Assembly (NCBI GenBank): GCA_025361665.1
Contig: JANYKF010000519.1
Location: forward strand, 1 to 9,916
Direction of reading: 5' to 3'
Origin: Clostridiaceae bacterium
GTDB taxonomy: Bacteria > Bacillota > Clostridia > DSM-8532
DNA length: 9,916 nt
In this document: positions 1 to 5,773 of the stretch, piece by piece
Position numbering within the stretch: the stretch's first letter is position 1
Layout of the letters: each line of letters opens with the position of its first letter
Notes under the pieces: model-generated
What the model was told of the DNA's origin: nothing
The model's input: only the letters and a program-made list of their open reading frames with translations
The model's database searches: none
Program-made: the position numbers and the translations under genes

Positions 1-25
1 TTGAAGGCACATTTTGTGCCTTCAA
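1..25. repeat. Perfect inverted repeat at window edge
   Basis: Arms TTGAAGGCAC (1-10) and GTGCCTTCAA (16-25) are exact reverse complements around the loop ATTTT. No T-run follows on the + strand. The sequence to the left is outside the window, so it could be a terminator read leftward or part of a longer element. The stem may extend past position 1. Confidence 0.6.
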
Positions 26-32
26 CACACCA

Positions 33-76
33 AATCACGTGATTCGGTGCCATCCAGCGGCATTTGCCGCCGGATG
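33..76. repeat. Palindrome followed by a hairpin
   Basis: AATCACGTGATT (33-44) is a perfect 12-bp palindrome. Seven bases later, CATCC-a-GCGGC (51-61) pairs with GCCGC-c-GGATG (66-76) around an ATTT loop, with one A/C mismatch in an 11-bp stem. Neither has a T-tail on the + strand. They continue a run of back-to-back hairpins from position 1 into the 26-bp array. Their function is not apparent. Confidence 0.55.
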
Positions 77-206
77 CATGCAAGTTGCAAAATGCAACTT
101 GCATGAAAAAGTCGAAAATGCAACTTGCATGAAGAAGTCGAAAATGCAACTTGCATGAAAAAGTCGAAAATGCAACTTGCATGAAATAGTCGAAAATCGA
201 CTTTTT
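77..206. repeat. Four-copy 26-bp tandem array with inverted flanking arms
   Basis: Four contiguous 26-bp units lie at 93-118, 119-144, 145-170 and 171-196. They differ only by single substitutions (g in unit 2, t in unit 4). Each unit begins TGCAACTTGCATG and ends AAGTCGAAAA, and contains the small palindrome TGCAA-c-TTGCA. The left flank CATGCAAGTTGCA (77-89) is a perfect 13-bp inverse of the first half of unit 1 with an AAA loop. The right flank TCGACTTTTT (197-206) is the inverse of the AAAAAGTCGA in units 1 and 3. The array can therefore fold from either end. It lies directly upstream of nth. There are no spacers, so it is not a CRISPR array, and the 26-bp period is not a codon multiple, so it is unlikely to be coding. 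Confidence 0.85.
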
Positions 207-245
207 GCACGGGAATCATGGGCGGACAGGAGGGGGAGGAAGCAG

Positions 246-902
246 ATGGACAAACGGATGCGGGCACGCAAATTGAACGCCGTACTGAAGGAAATGTATC
301 CGGGCGTCTTCAGCACGCTGGATTTTGAGAATCCGCTGCAACTCCTTGTGGCCACGCAATTGGCGGCTCAATCGACGGATGTCCAGGTGAACATCGTCAC
401 AAGGGAATTGTTCAAGAAATACAAAACAGCCCGTGATTACGCGGAGGCCGATCTGGCCGTGCTGGAACAGGACGTGCATTCCACGGGCTTCTATCACAAC
501 AAGGCGAAAAACCTGAAACAATGTGGCATCCGGTTGGTGTGCGAACACAATGGAGAAGTCCCGGGTACCATGGAGGAACTGCTTGAATTGCCGGGAGTCG
601 GGCGGAAGACGGCCAATGTCGTCCTGGGTGCGGTATTTCATGTCCCCGGCATCATCGTGGATACCCATGCGGGCAGATTGTCCCGCCGGATGGGACTGAC
701 CGGGCATGAGGATCCTGGGGATGTGGAGCAGGATCTGATGCGGCTGCTGCCAAAGCGGGACTGGACGGATTTCAGCCATCGGCTTGTCTTCCACGGGCGG
801 GCGATTTGCAGCGCAAGAAAACCGCGGTGCGACATCTGCAGGGCCTGGCCGTACTGCGCATACGGACAGAAAAACGCGTCGGATACCGGATTTACGCCAT
901 GA
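246..902 (+). CDS. nth: Endonuclease III (DNA glycosylase/AP lyase)
   Basis: A 218-residue base-excision-repair enzyme that removes oxidised pyrimidines and nicks abasic sites. The helix-hairpin-helix motif ELPGVGRKTANVVLG spans about residues 114-128, with the family's catalytic lysine at K121. VDTH carries the catalytic aspartate D139. The [4Fe-4S] cluster ligands are C188, C195, C198 and C204, in the canonical C-x6-C-x2-C-x5-C spacing. LAAQSTDVQVN (39-49) corresponds to the conserved N-terminal helix. Length is typical of bacterial Nth. The frame is open upstream to 177, but that stretch runs into the repeat array. The start at 246 is preceded by a purine-rich GGAGGGGGAGGA block and matches the usual family N-terminus. 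The gene is convergent with argJ, with a 66-bp gap and no obvious terminator. No clear promoter was found upstream. Confidence 0.95.
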   Translation: MDKRMRARKLNAVLKEMYPGVFSTLDFENPLQLLVATQLAAQSTDVQVNIVTRELFKKYKTARDYAEADLAVLEQDVHSTGFYHNKAKNLKQCGIRLVCEHNGEVPGTMEELLELPGVGRKTANVVLGAVFHVPGIIVDTHAGRLSRRMGLTGHEDPGDVEQDLMRLLPKRDWTDFSHRLVFHGRAICSARKPRCDICRAWPYCAYGQKNASDTGFTP

Positions 903-905
903 GCG

Positions 906-1000
906 GGGCGGTTTCGTCATGTACGGCGGGCACCATTGAATTCACATGAAACAAGCAGGGCGGCATCGTCATGTCCTGTAGGAACCATTGATTTTCACAT
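906..1000. repeat. Imperfect direct repeat covering the argJ 3' end
   Basis: 906-947 and 958-1000 align at an offset of about 52 bp. Shared blocks are GGGCGG, CGTCATGT, ACCATTGA and TTCACAT. About 34 of 42 positions match, with one 1-base gap. The right copy contains the last codons and stop of argJ on the minus strand. The left copy is a decayed version lying in the nth-argJ gap. It looks like an old local duplication of the argJ terminus and fills the intergenic space in place of a recognisable terminator. Confidence 0.5.
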
Positions 1001-2165
1001 AATCATAAGAAAAATCACAGGTCCACATCCGATCCGACACCATTCCGTTTTTCAGGTCGATGGTGACGGTGATGTCGTGCGCTTTCAGGATTTTTAAGGC
1101 GGCCTGCTCATCAAAACGCAAGGCGGTTCCGTTTTGGCAGACCAGCAAATCACCGAGGCGGATATCGACACGGTCGGGATCGAACGAAGCACCCGAGTAT
1201 CCGGCGGCGGTGAGGATGCGTCCCCAGTTGGCGTCTTCGCCGAAAAAGGCTGTCTTCACGAGCGGAGATTTGACGACGGCCTGAAGGATCGTGTGGGCTG
1301 TTTCCTGGTCCGGCGCGTGTTCCACCTGGAATTCAAGCAGTTTCGTGGCACCCTCTCCATCACGGGCAAGCATTTTGGCCAGTGCCGTGGCAACCTCATC
1401 CAGTGCGCGCACGAAAGAATCGTATGCATCGCCTTCCGACTCGACGGGAACATTGCCGGCCATTCCATTGGCCAGGATAAGCACCTTGTCGCACACGCTT
1501 GTGTCTCCGTCCACGGAAACACGGTTGTAGGAACGGTTGACGACGGTCCGGAGGGCCTTGTCGAGAAGCGGCGCAGAGATGGCCAAGTCAGACGTGAGGA
1601 TGGAAATCATCGTCGCCATGTTCGGATGGATCATGCCGGAGCCCTTCGCGAAACCACCGACGCGGATGGTTTTCCCATTCAGCTCAAAGACAGATTCCGC
1701 TTCTTTTGGAAACGTGTCCGTCGTCATTACGGCTTTGGCGGCCGCGATGCCGCCATCCTGAGAAAGCCGGTCAAACGCGGAATCCAGTCCTGCAGATAAT
1801 TTGCCCATGTCAAGCCTGAACCCGATGATGCCGGTGGATCCGATCATTACCTGTTCCACCGGGCAGCCGGCCCGTTCGGCGACAAGGCCCGCGTAAGCGG
1901 CCGCATCACGTCGGCCATCCTCTCCGACGCATGCATTGGCGCAGCCGCTGTTGATGGCGACCACCCGGGCCATGCCAGAGTGAATGTGCTCCCTAGACCA
2001 TTGAAGGGAATGTCCTTTCACGATGTTTGTGGTAAATACGCCGGCCGCCGTGGCCGGCACTTCGGAATAAATCACAGCCAAATCGGGATTGCCGTTTTTC
2101 TTCAAACCGCAGGCGACACCTGCGGCTGTAAAACCATCTGATGCGGTGACACCGGAACGACCCAT
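969..2165 (-). CDS. argJ: Bifunctional ornithine acetyltransferase / N-acetylglutamate synthase
   Basis: A 398-residue enzyme of the cyclic arginine pathway. It moves acetyl from N-acetylornithine to glutamate and, in bifunctional members, also makes N-acetylglutamate from acetyl-CoA. The autocatalytic cleavage site is in KGSGMIHPNMATM. T185 is the nucleophile and the N-terminus of the beta chain. STGIIG (110-115) supplies the oxyanion-hole T111-G112. SVDGDTS (217-223) and GEDANWGR (309-316) are further family signatures. The C-terminus YVKINGSYRT is characteristic. The usual DTSTND appears here as DTSVCD, a modest deviation next to a conserved loop. The start is supported by GGAGG 8 bases upstream. 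No other arg genes are adjacent, so it appears monocistronic. Whether it is mono- or bifunctional cannot be read from sequence alone. Confidence 0.96.
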   Translation of the reverse strand: MGRSGVTASDGFTAAGVACGLKKNGNPDLAVIYSEVPATAAGVFTTNIVKGHSLQWSREHIHSGMARVVAINSGCANACVGEDGRRDAAAYAGLVAERAGCPVEQVMIGSTGIIGFRLDMGKLSAGLDSAFDRLSQDGGIAAAKAVMTTDTFPKEAESVFELNGKTIRVGGFAKGSGMIHPNMATMISILTSDLAISAPLLDKALRTVVNRSYNRVSVDGDTSVCDKVLILANGMAGNVPVESEGDAYDSFVRALDEVATALAKMLARDGEGATKLLEFQVEHAPDQETAHTILQAVVKSPLVKTAFFGEDANWGRILTAAGYSGASFDPDRVDIRLGDLLVCQNGTALRFDEQAALKILKAHDITVTIDLKNGMVSDRMWTCDFSYDYVKINGSYRT

Positions 2166-2201
2166 CTCTCAACCTCCGTTTTTCGGGTATCTTTATTCCG
2201 C

Positions 2202-2231
2202 ATTATACCGCGCGGGAACGTTTGCTGTAAA
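2202..2231 (-). promoter_or_regulatory. Sigma-A-type promoter for argJ
   Basis: On the minus strand, TTTACA (2231-2226) and a consensus TATAAT (2207-2202) are separated by 18 bp. This predicts a start near 2195 and a short leader of about 30 nt before the argJ ATG. Just downstream of the -10 the minus strand reads GGAATAAAGAT, which loosely resembles part of an ArgR box. The match is too weak to claim ArgR control. Confidence 0.75.
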
Positions 2232-2263
2232 GAAATGTGCCCGGTACGCATCAGCTCCCCGGT

Positions 2264-2292
2264 TTGCATTCCAGATGCCTCCATGCGATAAT
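2264..2292 (+). promoter_or_regulatory. Candidate promoter for the yerC-secA-folC-TPR unit
   Basis: TTGCAT (2264-2269), a 17-bp spacer, and GATAAT (2287-2292). The -10 matches five of six consensus bases and the -35 has TTG. It points right and would give a leader of about 170 nt before the yerC-like gene, carrying the hairpins at 2315-2426. It is divergent from the argJ promoter. Confidence 0.45.
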
Positions 2293-2314
2293 AATGGGGA
2301 GATCGCTTCTGCAA

Positions 2315-2426
2315 AGCCGTGAAGCCGCTTTCAGGCTAGACCATAGATGCTTCGCGGTGAAGCACCAGCAAGCCATGAAAATGCGCATGATTTATTGGAT
2401 TTTCACTGCCAAACAGCGCATTTTCA
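2315..2426 (+). other. Structured leader region between argJ and the yerC-like gene
   Basis: This is most of a roughly 300-bp gap without a gene (2166-2471). Three stem-loops lie in series. The first is AGCC/TGAA (2315-2323) pairing with TTCA/GGCT (2330-2337), with one bulge. The second is TGCTTC (2348-2353) with GAAGCA (2359-2364). The third is an 11-bp perfect inverted repeat, TGAAAATGCGC (2376-2386) with GCGCATTTTCA (2416-2426), whose 29-nt loop has an inner TTGG/CCAA pair. None is followed by a U-run, so they do not look like terminators. No known riboswitch was recognised. The third could equally be a protein-binding site overlapping a downstream promoter. Confidence 0.4.
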
Positions 2427-2435
2427 GGATAGAAT
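2406..2435 (+). promoter_or_regulatory. Weak second promoter candidate upstream of the yerC-like gene
   Basis: CTGCCA (2406-2411), an 18-bp spacer, and TAGAAT (2430-2435). Each box matches the sigma-A consensus at four to five positions. The right arm of the 11-bp inverted repeat (2416-2426) sits in the spacer, a typical operator position. This is pattern matching only. Confidence 0.25.
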
Positions 2436-2471
2436 CCGTATCATCAGGCGCAATCGGGATGGAGGCACACT

Positions 2472-2776
2472 GTGAACCCGAAGTTGAAGGATGAGGGTGC
2501 AGACCGCTTGTTCGGAGCCATATTGCAGTTGGAGACGATTGAAGAGTGCTACGCCTTTTTCGAGGATATCGGCACCATTTCGGAAATCAAGGCGTTCGTC
2601 CAAAGATTCGATGTGGCCCGGATGCTGACGGAGCACAAAACCTACAAGGAAATCCATGAAAAGACCGGTGCGAGCGAGGCGACATCAGCCGTGTCAGCCG
2701 GGCGCTTTACTATGGTGCCGACGGATACCTGCTGGCCCTGCGGCGTCTCGGCATGGAAGAACCCGAGACGCCATAA
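2472..2776 (+). pseudogene. YerC/YecD-family TrpR-related regulator, frameshifted
   Basis: Translation starts at GTG 2472, six bases after GGAGG. It gives 71 residues that match the small TrpR-like YerC/YecD family: EECYAFFEDI (25-34), then EIKAFVQRFDVARML (38-52), then the start of the helix-turn-helix in KTYKEIHEKTGASEAT. After ACA (2682-2684) one base is missing. Restoring one A gives ATISRVSRALYYGADGYL and a natural end at TAA 2774-2776, for a 101-residue protein of normal family length. As written, the frame instead runs on into unrelated repeat sequence and stops at 2936, in an ATGA overlap with the secA start. The break falls in the DNA-recognition helix, so DNA binding should be lost. 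A sequencing or assembly error is a real alternative. No slippery heptamer supporting programmed frameshifting is visible. Confidence 0.8.
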
Positions 2777-2791
2777 CCCGCCGCCAGCCAG

Positions 2792-2845
2792 CCGGTCATT
2801 CACCGGTCATTCACCGGCATTCACCGGTCATTCACCGGTCATTCA
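2792..2845. repeat. Five-copy 11-bp tandem repeat upstream of secA
   Basis: Units of CCGGTCATTCA lie at 2792-2802, 2803-2813, 2814-2823 (one base short), 2824-2834 and 2835-2845. Degenerate remnants follow to about 2865 (CGTCATTCAC). The array sits between the true end of the yerC-like gene and secA. The frameshifted yerC frame reads through it as HSP/TGHS-type low-complexity peptide, which is not a plausible domain. Confidence 0.85.
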
Positions 2846-2866
2846 CCGCCATTTTCGTCATTCACA

Positions 2867-2901
2867 GTTTCACCGGCAACTCGTGTGCACGCCGGCGAAA
2901 C
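2867..2901. other. Hairpin just upstream of the secA ribosome binding site
   Basis: GTTTC-a-CCGGC (2867-2877) pairs with GCCGG-c-GAAAC (2891-2901). That is ten base pairs with one A/C mismatch and a 13-nt loop that contains GTGTGCAC. It ends 17 bases before the AGGAGA ribosome binding site of secA (2919-2924). There is no U-run in either direction, so a terminator is unlikely. It could be an mRNA stability element, a protein site, or a by-product of the neighbouring repeats. Confidence 0.5.
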
Positions 2902-2932
2902 TGACAGAATATGAAGACAGGAGACAGTCTAC

Positions 2933-5692
2933 ATGAATAAAAATGGATTTTTGACATTCCTGTTCGGCAATTATGCCGAGAAGGAAGTAAAACGGATCCT
3001 GCCCATGGTCGAAAGCATCGAGGCGCTGGAACCTGAAATGCAGAAGCTGGATGATGAGGCGTTACGGGCCAAAACCGAAGAATTCAAGCAGCGGTACAAG
3101 GACGGCGAAACATTGGAAGACCTTTTGCCGGAAGCGTTCGCAGTAGTGCGCGAGGCAACCGTGCGGGTACAGGGCATCCGGCTGTTCCATGTGCAGTTGA
3201 TCGGCGGCGTCGTGCTTCATCAGGGCCGCATCGCAGAAATGAAGACAGGTGAAGGCAAGACGAACGTTGCGACGCTGCCCATCTACCTGAACGCTTTAAC
3301 CGGCGAAGGCGTCCACCTGGTGACCGTGAACGATTACCTTGCCCGCTATCAGGGCGAATTGATGGGGAAGATTTACAATTTCCTCGGTCTCACAGTCGGC
3401 TGCATCGTCCACGACTTGGAGAATGACGAACGCCGCGCGGCATACAATAGCGACATTACCTATGGGACAAACAACGAATTTGGTTTCGACTATCTGCGCG
3501 ATAATATGGTCGTGTACAAGGAGAACAAGGTCCAGCGGAATCTCGTCTATGCCATCGTGGATGAAGTCGACTCCATCCTGGTCGACGAAGCCCGCACCCC
3601 GCTGATCATTTCCGGACAGGGAGACAAATCCACGGACCTCTACCAGAAGGCGGACACCTTCGCGCGGCGACTGACCAAGCTCGTGTTCAAGGAAACCGAT
3701 GACAAGCAGCACGGGGACGATGTCGACGCGGATTATGTCGTCGATGAGAAAGCGCATTCCGCGACCCTCACCCAGCGCGGCGTCGAACGGGCGGAGAAAT
3801 ATTTCAGGATCGAAAATCTTTCCGACATGGAGAACCTGACCTTGTCTCACCATGTGAACCAGGCCCTGAAAGCCCACGGCCTCATGAAAAACGAAGTGGA
3901 CTATGTAGTGAAGGACGGCGAAGTGATCATCGTCGACGAGTTCACCGGCCGCCTCATGTTCGGACGGCGGTACAGCGACGGCCTGCATCAGGCCATTGAA
4001 GCCAAGGAAGGCGTGAAAGTCGAACGCGAGAGCAAGACCCTGGCCACCATCACTTTTCAGAATTATTTCCGCATGTACGCCAAACTGGCGGGCATGACGG
4101 GAACGGCCCTCACCGAGGAGCAGGAATTCAAGGGCATCTACAAGCTCGATGTCATACCGGTTCCTACCAATGTGCCCGTGGTCCGCATCGACCATCCGGA
4201 TGTCGTATACAAGACGAGGAATGGAAAGTTTTCCCAAGTAGTGGAAGACATCCTGGACAGCAACAAAAAAGGACAGCCGGTGCTGGTGGGAACCATATCC
4301 ATCGAAACGTCGGAAATGCTCGGGGGTGTCCTCAAGCGCAACGGCATCCGGCATAACGTCCTCAATGCCAAGTATCATGAGAAGGAAGCCGAGATCATCG
4401 CCCAGGCCGGCAAATACGGAGCTGTGACCATTGCGACGAACATGGCGGGACGCGGAACGGACATCATGCTCGGGGGCAACCCGGAGTTTCTCGCGCGCCA
4501 GGAAATGCGCAAACAGGGGATGGAAGACGCTTTGATCATGGCTTCCATCAGCTTCAACGAGACGGAGGATCCCCTCATTCTCGAGGCACGGGAGGTTTTC
4601 AAGCGCCATTATCAGAAAATCAAAGTCGAAACGGACGCCGAAAAAGGGAAGGTCATCGAAGTCGGCGGGCTGAAGATCATCGGCACGGAACGGCATGAGT
4701 CCCGACGCATCGACAACCAGCTGCGCGGGCGTGCCGGCCGCCAGGGAGATCCCGGTGAATCCCGGTTCTACATCTCGCTCGAAGACGACCTCATGCGGCT
4801 GTTCGGCAGTGAGCGCATGACAAAGATGGTGGAGATGCTCGGTCTTGAAGAGACCCAGCCCATAGAAGCGAAAATGCTTTCCAACGCCATTGAAACGGCC
4901 CAGAAGAAAATCGAGGGCATCAACTTCCAGCGCCGCAAGAATGTGCTGCAATATGACGACGTCATGAACAAGCAGCGGGAAATCATCTACGGCGAACGTG
5001 CCAAGGTGCTTAACGGCGACAACCTCAAGGACAATGTCATCAAGATGATGGACAACCTCATGGACGGCCTGGTGGGCATGTACTGCAAGGAAAGCCCGCA
5101 TGCGGAAAACTGGGACTGGCCTTCCCTGACGGCCTACGTGGACGGCCTTTTCGGGCGTGTCGCGCAGCCGGATGGCACGCATGGGTCCATTCTGACCCAT
5201 GAAAGCGTGGACCTGGAAACGTTCAATGCCGCGGAGCTGAGGGAACTGATCTCCGAACATGCGCGTCAGGCATACGATCGGCAGGAAGAATCCTTCGGCA
5301 CTGAGGTCACGCGCGAACTCGAACGCCGCGTGCTGCTAAAAGTCGTAGACGAGAAGTGGATGGATCACATTGATGCCATGGAACAGCTCAAATTGGGCAT
5401 CGGCCTGCGTGCCTACGGTCAGAACGACCCGGTTGTCGCATACAAGCGCGAAGGGTTCGACATGTTCGACGAGATGATCAAAAACGTTCAGGAGGATACG
5501 GTGAAAACGCTGCTCCGCCTGCGGCCGGAGAATGTATCCGTGAAGCGGGAGCAGGTGGCGGCGCCTGTGGCCGCCTCCCACGGCGATGACGCGCCGAAGC
5601 AGCCCAAGAAGCGCGAAATGTCGAAGGTAGGCCGAAATGACCCATGTCCGTGCGGCAGCGGGAAAAAATACAAGAACTGCCACGGTGCCTGA
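2933..5692 (+). CDS. secA: Preprotein translocase ATPase SecA
   Basis: A 919-residue motor that drives unfolded preproteins through SecYEG at the cytoplasmic membrane. Walker A MKTGEGKT is at 103-110 and Walker [16 protein letters not shown] at 209-223. The preprotein-binding region follows (about 225-370). [12 protein letters not shown] is at 385-396 and [14 protein letters not shown] at 502-515. The second ATPase domain signature [25 protein letters not shown] runs 584-608. The helical scaffold and wing domains extend to about 865. A charged linker leads to the C-terminal zinc-binding/SecB-type tail, with ligands C905, C907, C916 and H917. About 60 residues (516-577) lie between [10 protein letters not shown] and GGLKIIGTE. 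Shorter SecAs lack this insertion, and it is common in clostridial forms. AGGAGA lies 8 bases before ATG 2933. The protein is intact. The expected prfB does not follow; folC does. Confidence 0.98.
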   Translation: MNKNGFLTFLFGNYAEKEVKRILPMVESIEALEPEMQKLDDEALRAKTEEFKQRYKDGETLEDLLPEAFAVVREATVRVQGIRLFHVQLIGGVVLHQGRIAEMKTGEGKTNVATLPIYLNALTGEGVHLVTVNDYLARYQGELMGKIYNFLGLTVGCIVHDLENDERRAAYNSDITYGTNNEFGFDYLRDNMVVYKENKVQRNLVYAIVDEVDSILVDEARTPLIISGQGDKSTDLYQKADTFARRLTKLVFKETDDKQHGDDVDADYVVDEKAHSATLTQRGVERAEKYFRIENLSDMENLTLSHHVNQALKAHGLMKNEVDYVVKDGEVIIVDEFTGRLMFGRRYSDGLHQAIEAKEGVKVERESKTLATITFQNYFRMYAKLAGMTGTALTEEQEFKGIYKLDVIPVPTNVPVVRIDHPDVVYKTRNGKFSQVVEDILDSNKKGQPVLVGTISIETSEMLGGVLKRNGIRHNVLNAKYHEKEAEIIAQAGKYGAVTIATNMAGRGTDIMLGGNPEFLARQEMRKQGMEDALIMASISFNETEDPLILEAREVFKRHYQKIKVETDAEKGKVIEVGGLKIIGTERHESRRIDNQLRGRAGRQGDPGESRFYISLEDDLMRLFGSERMTKMVEMLGLEETQPIEAKMLSNAIETAQKKIEGINFQRRKNVLQYDDVMNKQREIIYGERAKVLNGDNLKDNVIKMMDNLMDGLVGMYCKESPHAENWDWPSLTAYVDGLFGRVAQPDGTHGSILTHESVDLETFNAAELRELISEHARQAYDRQEESFGTEVTRELERRVLLKVVDEKWMDHIDAMEQLKLGIGLRAYGQNDPVVAYKREGFDMFDEMIKNVQEDTVKTLLRLRPENVSVKREQVAAPVAASHGDDAPKQPKKREMSKVGRNDPCPCGSGKKYKNCHGA

Positions 5693-5773
5693 TTCCCCGA
5701 AGGAGCAAGCCGCGATGATACTGCGAGAACTGCCACGGTGCCTGACTCCCCGAGGGAGCAAGCTGCGATGACA
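5673..5773. repeat. 53-bp tandem duplication of the secA-folC junction
   Basis: 5673-5720 and 5726-5773 match at 44 of 48 positions with an offset of 53 bp. The differences are 5693/5746, 5701/5754, 5711/5764 and 5719/5772. The unit carries the secA stop codon region, a ribosome binding site and an ATG. The left copy has GAAGGAG with ATG 5715. The right copy has GAGGGAG with ATG 5768, which is the folC start. Since 53 is not a multiple of 3, the two ATGs are in different frames. Confidence 0.9.
5715..5771 (+). CDS. Possible 18-codon leader mini-ORF before folC
   Basis: ATG 5715 has its own ribosome binding site, GAAGGAG (5699-5705, 9 bases away). It opens a frame of 18 codons (MILRELPRCLTPRGSKLR) ending at TGA 5769-5771. 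That stop overlaps the folC ATG (5768) as ATGA, a classic translational-coupling arrangement. The frame exists because of the 53-bp duplication. The peptide resembles nothing I recognise and is probably not functional in itself. Its translation could still feed or compete with folC initiation. Confidence 0.25.
   Translation: MILRELPRCLTPRGSKLR

Noticed and set aside
93..196. The 26-bp array as a CRISPR
   Set aside because: Units are contiguous with no spacers and no cas genes are present.
177..245. Upstream extension of nth to an ATG at 177
   Set aside because: The extra 23 residues come from the repeat array. The ribosome binding site and family alignment favour the start at 246.
22..355. 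Overlapping minus-strand open frames across the left-end repeats
   Set aside because: They arise from the 26-bp repeats being stop-free on that strand. Their peptides are repeats of the same phrase in shifting frames, and one overlaps nth.
903..968. A terminator between the convergent nth and argJ
   Set aside because: I found no GC-rich stem followed by a T-run in either direction; only the decayed direct repeat is visible.
1134..1799. A 221-residue plus-strand open frame opposite argJ
   Set aside because: The minus-strand frame is a complete ArgJ with all motifs, so this is a shadow.
2670..2700. Programmed ribosomal frameshifting in the yerC-like gene
   Set aside because: No slippery heptamer is present and the family does not use frameshifting. 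A one-base deletion or sequence error is simpler.
2867..2932. A SecM-like arrest control of secA
   Set aside because: No upstream secreted arrest peptide is encoded. The only upstream frame is the broken yerC read-through, which has no arrest motif or signal peptide.
3296..5260. A 654-residue minus-strand open frame antisense to secA
   Set aside because: It is the complement of a perfectly conserved SecA frame in GC-leaning DNA, with no recognisable motifs and no ribosome binding site of note.
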